DNA of 64,000 nucleotides from Patiria pectinifera (Eukaryota; Echinodermata; Asteroidea; Valvatida; Asterinidae). The number at the start of each line of letters is the position of its first letter. Within the stretch, counting starts at the first letter, position 1. The notes under the pieces were generated by a model that saw only the letters and a program-made list of their open reading frames with translations, was not told the DNA's origin and ran no database searches. A program made the position numbers and the translations under genes. The stretch is from NCBI GenBank assembly GCA_029964075.1, contig CM057141.1, forward strand, positions 4,898,001 through 4,962,000, read 5' to 3'. Shown here piece by piece: positions 24,401 through 31,981 of this stretch.

Positions 24401-25068
24401 CACCAAAGATGACATCCAGAAAAATGTGTTATGTATGATAAACAAGTCACAAAATTAGTTACTCAGTTACGAAAATGTTAGTTACGTGAGTAACCAATTT
24501 CGTGCGTCTTGTTTATCATACATAACACATTTTTCTGGATGATGTTGTTGCTTTAAGTTGATGCCAAGGCTTGATTCCTGCTATCATCCTTACAAAAGCG
24601 TACAAATTGCGGATTTCGACTTCAACTATAGCTACTTTAAAAAGCCTCCAACTGACCAAATTCCAAGGAAATTTCTTTTTTAAACCAAGCTCTTTTGCAA
24701 TCTTCTTAATGAATTTCTGAAAACGTAAGGAATTTTCCAAAACCTTAATTCCAACTGGTAAATTTTTAGAATGTACCTTTTGATACAGCACCTCCCAACC
24801 AATACTAGTTCCACCCCCCCCCCCTCCAAATGCCAAAATATCTACGAAAAGCAACAACCAACAAACCTTTGAAAAAATCAACCTTATCACTAATAGTAAC
24901 CATGCCAACACTCACCCTCTTCAGGTTTGTGGAGACTACTTTGGCTTTGTGCTTTGCCTTGGTGGCTTTGTGCTGCGATACTTTGAAGGCTTTGTGGGTC
25001 GCCGGCTGCTTTTCACTGGTCCCCTTTGCCTTGACCAACTGGCTCTTCTGTTTCTTGGCTTTGCCCAT
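6372..25068 (-). CDS. RBIS: RBIS-like ribosome biogenesis factor (C8orf59 homologue), three coding exons
   Basis: I assembled this gene by splicing: exon 25068-24916, exon 19901-19785 and exon 6437-6372, all minus strand. The introns begin GTGAGT and GTGAGA and end in TAG or CAG after pyrimidine tracts, and every junction is phase 0. The product is 111 residues, close to the roughly 100 residues of vertebrate RBIS. It has a Lys-rich nuclear/nucleolar N-terminus (MGKAKKQKSQ), a core KAKHKAKVVSTNLKR, then NRQQVSKINDRFTDIQ, and ends NMDEATRQMAML. From memory, the vertebrate protein has KAKNKAKPVTTNLKK in the core and ends NVDEATRLMALL. The family acts in the nucleolus in large-subunit ribosome biogenesis. 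The gene spans 18.7 kb for a 336-nt CDS, and its introns carry most of the MITEs and SINEs in this part of the window. An extra small in-frame exon cannot be excluded without RNA data. Confidence 0.85.
7768..8068 (+). mobile_element. tRNA-derived SINE with (ATT)n tail
   Basis: A tRNA-like head has box A (TGGTCCAGTGGTTG, about 7777-7790) and box B (GGTTCGAACCC, 7822-7832). A body follows with TGTGCCCTTGGGCAAGACAC. The 3' end AAAGCGCTATATAAGCAC resembles LINE tails, and it finishes in (ATT)n at 8041-8069. It lies within RBIS intron 2. Confidence 0.85.
8860..9149. mobile_element. piggyBac-type MITE with TTAA duplication
   Basis: The element begins CCCTAAA and ends TTTAGGG, and is bounded by TTAA at 8856-8859 and 9150-9153. 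TTAA targets with CCCT termini are typical of piggyBac. The 290-bp interior is non-coding, with a G-run/C-run palindrome at about 8897-8925. Confidence 0.75.
10458..10643. mobile_element. MITE with CAGNGGCGGATC termini
   Basis: The left end is CAGGGGCGGATC and the right end GATCCGCCACTG (11 of 12 positions pair as inverted repeats). GGTAG flanks both sides. The interior is G-run rich. Confidence 0.65.
11543..12064 (+). mobile_element. TTAA-bounded palindromic MITE (Kolobok-like), copy 1
   Basis: It begins TTAAAGGGAAAATACAAC and ends TATTCCCTTTAA. It carries internal hairpins CCAACGCTGGTC/GACCAGCGTTGG (11708-11738) and TGGTTCCCTGAC/GTCAGGGAACCA. It closely matches 17896-18425 and, inverted, 53114-53570. 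TTAA targets and purine-rich termini suggest Kolobok. Confidence 0.75.
12962..13056. repeat. AT-rich palindromic tract
   Basis: ATATTTAATATTTAATATTA and its inverse surround a central AAATATTTAC block. It is followed by a small palindrome TAGGGCCTAATAGGCCCTA. Confidence 0.55.
14205..14310 (+). mobile_element. tRNA-like SINE fragment
   Basis: TAGCCAAGTTGGTAGAGCA is a good box A and GGTTCAAACCC (about 14251-14261) a good box B. The D-stem and acceptor stem do not pair, so it is not a functional tRNA gene. An AT-rich end follows. Confidence 0.55.
14907..15060. mobile_element. Degenerate GGTGGATC-type TIR element
   Basis: The left end is CAGTGGTGGATCA, and the right end contains GGATCCACCCCC. 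It resembles the element at 10458, with weaker termini and no clear target duplication. Confidence 0.4.
15473..15592 (+). repeat. Telomere-core minisatellite locus A
   Basis: It contains about five TTAGGG repeats (15513-15542). CCCTATGTTC lies on the left, and two GGAACATAG units in TCGGAACATAGGGATG context lie on the right, so the arms are again inverted around a telomere core. The ends differ from copies C-E. Possible direct repeats AGTACAAGT/AGTACTAAT match in only 7 of 9 positions. Confidence 0.65.
17896..18425 (+). mobile_element. TTAA-bounded palindromic MITE (Kolobok-like), copy 2
   Basis: This is the same family as 11543-12064. Shared blocks include CCTTGCTGGACTGTTAGTGA and AAAATCATGGCACCTGGTAT. 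It begins TTAAAGAGAAAATACAAC and ends CCCTTTAA. Confidence 0.75.
18555..18696 (-). mobile_element. hAT-type MITE, diverged copy
   Basis: On the minus strand it begins CATGGGCGTTGCCAGG and follows the order of the 54863 copy (G-run, GCACTTTTTC, TATTCTC, TTATCATTTTTC). The far end has lost the terminal motif. Confidence 0.7.
19785..19901 (-). CDS. RBIS: RBIS coding exon 2
   Basis: This exon is 117 bp and encodes 39 residues, from LNFQNRQQVSKINDRF through KETTPTQTKK. The acceptor is a strong pyrimidine tract ending CCTCAG at 19907-19902, and the donor GTGAGA is at 19784-19779. The pattern N-x-x-N-x-x-x-V-x-x-[IV]-N-x-x-F-x-x-[IV]-Q matches the middle part of vertebrate RBIS. Both splice phases agree with the neighbouring exons. 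Confidence 0.85.
20664..20959 (+). mobile_element. ACCTCCGCC-type interspersed repeat, copy 1
   Basis: It begins ACCTCCGCCAAGGAGGTTAT and continues with (GTTG)n and GGACAGATTTGCATGAA. It ends with GGTGGACGTTTGTGCTCTCT and GAGTGCTTT. A second copy is at 34595. Repeats of this form are widespread in marine animals. Confidence 0.75.
22481..23143 (+). repeat. Telomere-core minisatellite locus B with expanded right arm
   Basis: The left arm has three CAACACCCCTATGTTC-type units. The core has only two or three TTAGGG repeats near 22568. The right arm has expanded to about 30 copies of a 16-bp unit, GTCGGAACATAGGTGT, from about 22600 to 23125. Within it a larger block is duplicated, with the motif run GGAACATATGTGTGTC at about 22857 and again at about 23000. 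CTGACTGAC occurs on both sides (22472-22480, 23144-23152), but the flanks are CTGA-rich, so this may be chance. Translations of this array (repeating SDTPMFRHTYVPTHLC) are not proteins. Confidence 0.85.
24414..24540. repeat. Perfect inverted repeat, 33-bp arms
   Basis: Arm 24414-24446 (ATCCAGAAAAATG...) is the exact reverse complement of 24508-24540. Pairing continues inward with CACAAAATTAGTTACTCA against TGAGTAACCAATTTCGTG (about 15 of 18), so nearly the whole 127 bp can fold. It is probably a recent foldback MITE in RBIS intron 1. Confidence 0.85.
24916..25068 (-). CDS. RBIS: RBIS coding exon 1
   Basis: This exon encodes 51 residues, starting ATG at 25068-25066 and ending ...VSTNLKR. The donor GTGAGT lies at 24915-24910. 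The context tagaATGG is acceptable for initiation. The sequence just upstream on the minus strand (pyrimidine-rich, ending in AAAG at about 25087) could be an acceptor, so the 5' UTR may start in an earlier non-coding exon. Lys is very frequent (Lys-Ala and Lys-Gln runs), which fits a nucleolar RNA-associated protein. Open reading beyond the donor into 24805 is intron read-through and is not part of the protein. Confidence 0.85.
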
Positions 25069-25494
25069 TCTACCGCTGGCTCAAATCTTTGGGAATAAAA
25101 ATGACAGGCAATCTAAAATTCAGCTACAAATATGGATTGCATTGTTAAAATAGTAAACATTTTAAATGTAATTCTCAATTTTATTTTTTAGCATCTACAT
25201 GTAAAACCGGCAGTTCCTTAAAACTGCATAGGCAATGTAGTTAGCCTTCAGAATCAGGCATGCAACTGGGAATTTAGAAAAAACGAGGAAATTCCAAACC
25301 ACACAAGACTTTGTACAGTATTTTCAATTTGTAATGGCATTCATGAGAAGTAAAAAACGAGGAAATCAGCGGATCGGAGGAAAAGTTGCATGCCTGCAGA
25401 ATACAATAAAGAGATGATGATAAAAGTTCAGCTGTTGAAGAATAAAACTCCAAAACTACTTTCCATAGAAAATCTAGGTAGGGACTGGATACCC

Positions 25495-25610
25495 AAACCA
25501 CATTATTGGCATATGTGGGATGTGAACCCAGGCCACAGAGGTAAAGGGTAAAAAAGTATAGCACTACACCAATCAGACTCTCCTTTGCAGAAAGTTTTGA
25601 TACAAAAACT
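25495..25610 (-). mobile_element. tRNA-like SINE fragment
   Basis: On the minus strand, ATTGGTGTAGTGCTAT (box A-like) is followed by TGGGTTCACATCCC (box B, plus 25517-25530). There is no valid acceptor stem for a functional tRNA, so I call a SINE head. Confidence 0.5.
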
Positions 25611-25861
25611 GTAGGCCATTGATAAGCCAGCAGTTTGTGGAATTTAACAAAATGCCTACAAGCAATTCCAACTTTGACAGTAGATGACAAGTTCGTAATT
25701 GTCAATCTTCAGAACAGAAGACCTGCTTTTTTATTTTCAAATAAATACAGTCCCTCTCTGGCCATCAATTTCAACAAGGCCAGCCCATTTACAGGTACAA
25801 AATATGCCTTCTATTTCCAATTATCCATGATCTTGTAAGAAAAAAACACACTGTTTCGGCC

Positions 25862-26157
25862 TTTTACTCAGCATAATAGTACAGCAGATTGACTGGCTGT
25901 GATTGTTATGAAACCTGATATAAGCTATGCATTTGACATAGTCAAGAGTACGTGATGAGAAAGCTATTTGGCTGCCATAAGAATAACAAGCAATAGCAGC
26001 CACTTTGACAATTTTGAAACTTGCTTCTTCCTCTATATCAAAGGACAAATCTGCCCTGGCATAGCCAAATATCTTTCTCATGACACACTCTGACTGTGTG
26101 CCAAATGCCATGCTTGTATCATCAATTTCCCCAAATATTTCCCCTATCTGTACCACT
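25862..26157. mobile_element. Diverged copy of the 29.6-kb palindromic MITE
   Basis: It shares TGCCATGCTTGTATCATCAA, TCAAAGGACAAATCTGCC and ATAGCCAAATATCTTTCTCA with 29633-30072. The left half is more diverged. Confidence 0.65.
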
Positions 26158-26499
26158 ATAAGTACCGGTATTTGATTTCTCTTTTCTTTTCATCGTGAAT
26201 AATTGCAAAAACAGTTTGACAGATGCAGCTGCAGTCTTTTAAATTGGAGAAAGTACCTTTCTTGTACAAAAAAGGAAGATAATCAGTATATGAAAATTTG
26301 ACATTCGTGAGAATAACATCGCCTTTTACTGATCACATTTTTCCAAGTCAATTCCCTACGGAAATCAAAAGTAGTCTGAGCCCACTTAAAAAGGATCACT
26401 CCCTCCAAGACTGCGAATCAAGTTCTGTTATTGTTATTTTAGTTCAAGCTTCCCCACCCTGGGTGGGAAATCTGCACAGGAATTATGAAAACGTTCCTA

Positions 26500-27345
26500 A
26501 TCCGCCATTTTGCACTTCATCGATGAAAACATCAAAGCGCACGAACGGACGAAGGGAATTGGCCCTTAGGGGAATCACGCTCTGAGGGAACAAACAGTGA
26601 CAGGGGTGCGCACAGGGGGGCAGACCAGGGTACCCGCAGTGGGCCAATTATTTCATTTTAGCCCAGATTGGACGAACGATATTATTTCAGATTCACAGGG
26701 TTTTTATCCCAAGGCAAGAAAGAGAACAGCAAATCACGGACCTTATGGTCCAGGCCTGAATCAGGCTGAAATGGTATGTGTGCTTTATGGTTTGGCCCAA
26801 AAAATCTAGCACTGACAAACATACCAGTAGCTAGGATTTTTTGTTCACAATTTTCTTTCAAAGAAATTTTGGATGAAAAAACACCACACTGAATTTACAC
26901 TACAAGTACATGAAAAATATGGAGTCCAATCAAACTAGCTGCAGAACTGCAAGCAAGTGCAACAACTTCTCAGTTTTACAGAGGCAGCTGCTAAACACTA
27001 GTCTGAGTATCATCCGTTATCCACGGAGCCAAGTCTCCTGTATAACGTCTGATATGTCAGAGCATGCAGATTTATGGAATTCGCGCCTCTGCCAATCGGA
27101 GTCGACTTTACTAAATCATGACGTCATTTCATTCCAAAATCAGGACTAAACGTGTGATTGGTCAATTCGAATGCAGTTTTTGTAATACAACAACAGCCGG
27201 GCGCGTATCGCATAACATAATACAGAGTGCGTGACTACAGCCTGTGTTGCTGTGTCTAGGGTGTTTTTTTTTACCCATGTCTATGACGGGACAACGATGA
27301 ATGACGGAAGACCCGATATAGAAAGCGCCCGCTGATTGGTCAAAA
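26500..27345 (-). promoter_or_regulatory. Candidate RBIS promoter region (CRE, CCAAT-type and YY1-like motifs)
   Basis: A perfect CRE palindrome TGACGTCA lies at 27119-27126. Inverted CCAAT motifs (ATTGG on plus) occur at 27157-27161 and 27335-27339, both within GATTGGTCAA, and a plus-strand CCAAT is near 27092. CCGCCATTTTG at 26502-26512 reads on the minus strand as CAAAATGGCGG, a YY1-like site common at TATA-less housekeeping promoters. The stretch is GC-richer than its surroundings. It lies 1.4-2.3 kb upstream of the RBIS start codon, so a non-coding first exon would be needed. Confidence 0.35.
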
Positions 27346-28318
27346 TCCAGAGGTCAAGATGCGGTTATGTTGCATAATTTTGCCATGGTCTATTACATAC
27401 ACTAGCTAAACACAGGATTGTGCTTATAATTGCAGAAAGTATTTGCTTTGCAAAAACAGATTTACCAGGGGCATTTCTATACTGACCAGTGCTCTAGTAT
27501 TGTCACTGAAGTGATTTTCTAGGTGAAATTTTAGAAGTAACAAGAATGCAGGGAAGGTGTGTCACCAGCCTTACTACCTTTGCAAGCCTGACAAGTTTTC
27601 TATTAAACATCTGAGGTATAATTTTATTTAGATTCCTGAAATGGCAGGCAGAATGCCAACAAACTTCCTGAATTGGCCATTGTGTCCAGTCTCATCAATC
27701 ATAAATTATTGTCATTGTTGATAATTTTTTTTCTCTTGTGGGACTTCCAGAAACCAGGTCAGCCAATCTGGCCTCTGGTATGGCAACGTTTATCATCCTT
27801 TTTGATATTGTCAGGATGATTGTGAGGGGGACAAAAGACAAGGAAAAAGGCCCGGACGAACCGGCATAACTTCAAACGTTGGGGAGGCTATGCGCCTCGG
27901 GCCAATGGCAGCTCCTCTTCAGTAAAAGTTCAGTTCCAGTTTAACCTATGAGGGGAACCATTTTTATTAATCAGGCAACCCACAAGGATTCAACAACACC
28001 ACTTTTATGATTCCACATGGGAAAAAAACACAAAAATTTTAAAAGCATGGGACTGGACAAAATGAAAACACGTACAGGAAATGGATTGGAAAGGAATGTG
28101 GGTTTGGCGTTCACCGTGGAATCCAATGTCATGGCAACAGTTGGGTGGAAATTTCCCTCTAAGGGGGCATATTCTAACTTCAAACTATATGAAATATAAA
28201 ACCTGACATTGAAATGTGGAGGGATCAATCCCCTTGCATGATATGATTTGGCTTCGAGGTGAGCCAAGCCTAGTTCAAGAGTCCAAAATTTGAAATATTT
28301 TGTGGTAACATTTGTGAT

Positions 28319-28557
28319 GCGATCAAGCTAAATGAGTCGCTTGTCGACCCTGGTCAATTTTTTTTTCTGATTTGAAAAGAGCACAATTTCAGCATTATTG
28401 CTGTGAAAACCGCATGCTGGTACCACCGTTATATAGTTAAAAATATGGAAGTCAGAACACCAAGAGATGCGATAAAGTGATGTGATGAAGTGGCCCTATT
28501 TTGGCCTGAATCTCTAAATGAAATTTCCCAACAAACGACTCATTTAGCTTGATTGCA
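28319..28557. mobile_element. MITE with ~20-bp terminal inverted repeats
   Basis: The left end GCGATCAAGCTAAATGAGTC (28319-28338) is mirrored by GACTCATTTAGCTTGATTGC at the right (about 28537-28556). The interior is non-coding. Confidence 0.7.
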
Positions 28558-28652
28558 TTACATTAAAGAAAATTGCAGAAACTTAAGTGACAATGGAGAG
28601 GGTTGTGTGATTAGGACTTACAATCCATCTCTATAACTTCCCTATTATAAAC

Positions 28653-28805
28653 GGGTGCATACCTATGTTCCACAATACCTATGTTCCGCAATACCTATGT
28701 TCCCCAATACCTATGTTCCCCAACCCTAACCCTAACATTCTAACCCTAACCTTAACCCTAAGGATTTTTGGGAACATAGGTATTGGGGAACATCGGGTAG
28801 ACCCC
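28653..28805 (-). mobile_element. Telomere-core minisatellite element, copy C
   Basis: On the plus strand it runs from GGGTGCATACC to GGTAGACCCC (153 bp). In between lie four CCTATGTTCC units, a CCCTAA-type core (about seven imperfect repeats) and one or two inverted GGAACATAGG units. It is flanked by ATTATAAAC (28644-28652) and ATTATAGAC (28806-28814), a 9-bp target duplication with one mismatch. It carries no coding capacity. It is oriented opposite to copy D. Confidence 0.85.
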
Positions 28806-29632
28806 ATTATAGACTGCTGATCATGTGTCCATTACACAACACCATAATGGAATCTGCTCGGTCATGAGAGGTGGGAGGGGCTAACAATGCAAAAGGGGGT
28901 GGGGGTTAACCTTTGACTGTTGATGTGTCTGTTACACAATACCATAATGGATCTAGCCTGATGATGAGAGGTGGGAGATAAGCAATGAAAAAGGGGGGGA
29001 CCCAGTCAATTATAGAAGAAAAGCCTTCTCCATATCATGCACTCATTCCAAAAACAAGGCAAGACGTGTGTCCCCCCCCCCCCACCAACCCTCAACATGA
29101 CTGCCAGTATGTTTACAATTAAGGATTCCACCCCTCCTCCCCAGACACATGGATGCTACACCACATGGATACCCCCCCCCAACCAATCCCCCCATCTTTG
29201 AAATTATTTGATGTCCAAAATCTATGACCAGCAAATGCAAAGTACTCTCCGTCATTATTTTGCCCAGCACAACGGCTTGACCAAAGGATAACCTTGCACA
29301 AGTGACTTGTCAATACAATAAACTACAACTCACATTCCTCAGTTATAAATACAGTCAACAAACACCTATAACCGACACTCGCGATATGTGGACAGCTGGC
29401 TATAAATTCATACCGTCATTTTTATGCGAATTTTTATATTCAATTGAACATCGGCGATAATGAATGATCGCTTAAAACTGAAAGAGTACCCATCTTTAAG
29501 ATATTGTAGGTATCAAAAATGGCCATAAGAATGGGGCGTAAATGTAGCTGCTGGGAACACTATCCTCACAAGATCAAAACAAAAAAAATATTAATAATAT
29601 AATATTCAACAAGTCTCTTTAATCTATTAGTG

Positions 29633-30072
29633 CGGCAGATAGGTGATGGGATTGTGCCTTTGATGATACAAGCATGGCATTTGGCACACAGTCAGTGTAT
29701 GTCATGAGGAAGATATTTGGCTATGGGCCATCGCACATTTGTCCTTTGAAAAAAGAATATAGGTAGAATAAAAAGCAATGGCAGCCATTTTGAAAATTTG
29801 AAAATTTTGAAAATTGCTTGTTATTCTACCTTTATTTTTTTTCAAAGGACAACTCTGTGATGGCCATATCCAAATATGTTTTTAAGGCATACACTGACTG
29901 TATGGCAAATGCAAAGCTTGAGTAACTCCAGCTCCAATGCTCATCAGGAATCGACATATAGATCGAATTCCCGGTGAGCATTCGAGCTGGAGTTACTCAA
30001 GCTACCAAATGCCATGCTTGTATCATCAACGGCACAATTCCCCCAAACATTTCCATTACCTGCCCCACTATA
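29633..30072. mobile_element. Palindromic MITE interrupted by a second hairpin element
   Basis: The left half (GATACAAGCATGGCATTTGG, GAAGATATTTGGCTATGG) is the inverse of the right half (CCATGCTTGTATC). The middle holds AAATTTGAAAATTTTGAAAA flanked by inverted AGGTAGAATA/TTCTACCTT. A related diverged copy lies at 25862-26157. Confidence 0.7.
29915..30003. mobile_element. Inner hairpin MITE with perfect 20-bp arms
   Basis: AGCTTGAGTAACTCCAGCTC (29915-29934) is exactly complementary to 29984-30003. AAATGC occurs on both sides of the insertion (about 29907-29912 and 30007-30012), consistent with a short target duplication inside the outer palindrome. Confidence 0.7.
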
Positions 30073-30164
30073 TTTACAGTGGAAAGTAAAGGAAACAAAT
30101 CTTGGAGTTGGACCTTCAAACGTGATTGTTGGATTGGTTTGTGTAAGCTGGTGCCAATTTATGG

Positions 30165-30352
30165 ACCTGGCAAGGACAGAAATTTGTTAAGCACAAAAAG
30201 TTATCTGCTTAGCAAAAACTGGTTACCAACCAAATCCCAATGTGATGCATATTGCTAATGACTGGCTCTCCGCTCATTAATGCTTAAAAACAGAAATCTG
30301 CTAAGCAGACGCAGCATTCAGCTTAGAAGCACCATGGAATCAGGCCCTGGCC
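30165..30352. mobile_element. Related AAGCAC/TTAGCA-rich element
   Basis: It contains TGTTAAGCACAAAAAG, ATCTGCTTAGCAAAAAC and the end CATGGAATCAGGCCCTGG, a variant of the CCATGAAATTGGGCCC terminus seen at 51653. The left end is unclear. Confidence 0.45.
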
Positions 30353-31288
30353 ATGTCCGCAGGTGTTGGCAATTAGTACAAGTCCTTACACAGTTCGTCA
30401 CGTCTGGTCAATTTTGACGCTGTTTTTTTTGGTCATTTTTTACAACCTCCGACTCCTTGTATCCCTGAGGCAATGGTTTATTAACTTTACTGATCTGGTC
30501 ATTAACACTCCTTCCAGTCATGTAATATCGTGTACTAATTTCATACAGGTGTCGAACCAGGATAATCTTTTGAAGAACGTGTTTTGGCAAAAAAAATGAG
30601 AATTAACGCCGCAGGGAATTCGGAAGCAGGGTCAATTGAGGTCAACTTCTTGGAGTAGTCCCAATTATCAAGCTCCCTGCAAAAACATTTTGTGTTCAAA
30701 AACAAATTGGTCAGCCCAAAACAGCATAGATCAAGACCAAACCTTTTTATGTGGGTAAGAAAGGAACTTTTGAGGGTCCGAATACTTGAGTTTTTTTTTT
30801 AAATTGGAGGCATTTGGGACAAAATGGGGTGGGTTATACATGTTAATGCAGAATGCCAACACTGCACCACTCTGTTGACAATCTTTCTTTTTTTAATTCT
30901 ACACAAGTTAGAATGGGATGTTGAGAAATGCAATAATTTTTAGCCGTGCAGTTGAAGTTACTAACCTTTGTATAACTTGGTAAAATACTTGGACAAAAAA
31001 ATGTGGGGGGTGAAAGAGAAAGAAAACAAACTTGACCATCAGCTTAATTTCAGGCGAGCATCTTCAGCTGTTAAATGATTTGACACACAAACAAAAGGAA
31101 CTGGAAGTGAAAGTAAAACACCCAAACTAAGAGTACAAGACCATCTGTTCTGTCTGGGAAATTCTGGTGATTTTTCAAGTTTTCATTGGACAAGGATTGA
31201 TAGAAGTGTTCAGGGAACATTTCTGCCCTTGGGTCTCAAAGTCAAAGCGGAGGAGTAGGGCTCTCTATATGTCAAGATCATCAAGAGT

Positions 31289-31560
31289 GGGGTCCATCCG
31301 ATGTTATCCTTATGTTCCCCGGTCTCTATGCTCCCCAGTCCTTAGGGTTAGGGTTAGGGTTGGGGGACATACGTACACACCCGTCCCTATGTTTCCCAGT
31401 CCCTATGTAACACAGCCCTTAGGGTTGGGGTTAAGGTTAGGGTTGGGGAATATAGGGACTAGGGAATATAGGGACTAGGGATATAGGGACTAGGGAATAT
31501 AGGGACTGGGAAATATTGGGGCTGGGAAACATAGGGACTAGGGAAACTAGGTATGCACCC
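31289..31560 (+). mobile_element. Telomere-core minisatellite element, copy D
   Basis: It runs GGGGTCCATCC to GGTATGCACCC (272 bp), the reverse complement of the ends of copies C and E. It has two blocks of TTAGGG repeats, CCCTATGTT-type units on the left and five or more ATAGGGACTAGGGAAT-type units on the right. Flanks are ATCAAGAGT (31280-31288) and ATCAAGAGA (31561-31569), a 9-bp duplication with one mismatch. Confidence 0.85.
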
Positions 31561-31845
31561 ATCAAGAGAATGTACAGTCTTCTTGAAATCTTCTCAGGTC
31601 TATATTCCAGGCTTGACCTTGCCTAACTGATACACTCAATTCAAGTCAGGCCTCCTATTCTGGGCAGGTTGTTCTTTTTTCTTAATCTGAGTTCCTGAAA
31701 ATATGCAGCGATGGTAAAAAACAGTTTGTCCACACGCAAGTCTATGAGATATGGTCAACACAATAGCACTGCATGCACAAAGAACTGCAGTAATTGTAAT
31801 TAGGTCTACATGACTGCCATAGACATGGACAAACTAGTTTTTGAC

Positions 31846-31981
31846 AGGTGCATACATGTTCCCCAATACCTATGTTCCCCAATACCTATGTTCCTCAACC
31901 ATAACCCTAACCCTAAAATTCTAACCCTAACCCTAACCCTGAGGATTTTGGGGAACATAGGTACTGGGCCAGGTAGACCCC
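31846..31981 (-). mobile_element. Telomere-core minisatellite element, copy E
   Basis: It is 136 bp, beginning AGGTGCATAC and ending GGTAGACCCC. It carries three CCTATGTTCC-type units (the first degenerate), a CCCTAA core and an inverted GGAACATAGG unit. It is flanked by a perfect 9-bp duplication GTTTTTGAC at 31837-31845 and 31982-31990. It lies only 286 bp from copy D in the opposite orientation. Confidence 0.88.

Larger units (their letters stand above)
19902..24915 (-). other. RBIS intron 1
   Basis: This is a 5,014-bp intron. It holds a CCTCCGCC-type repeat (20664-20959), a (CA)n stretch near 21130-21148, the large telomere/minisatellite locus (22481-23143) and a perfect 33-bp-arm hairpin (24414-24540). 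I see no coding exon inside it. Confidence 0.7.
25069..28318. other. Region upstream of RBIS
   Basis: It contains a minus-strand tRNA-like SINE piece (25495-25610), a diverged copy of a palindromic element (25862-26157) and the candidate promoter (26500-27345). The rest shows no gene. Confidence 0.5.

Noticed and set aside
24516..24911. 131-residue minus-strand open frame next to RBIS exon 1
   Set aside because: It lies in RBIS intron 1 and crosses the hairpin repeat and a poly-C run. Nothing in it resembles RBIS, and exon 2 at 19901 continues the protein correctly.
25274..25705. 143-residue minus-strand open frame
   Set aside because: It crosses a tRNA-like SINE piece and has no recognisable domain or splice context.
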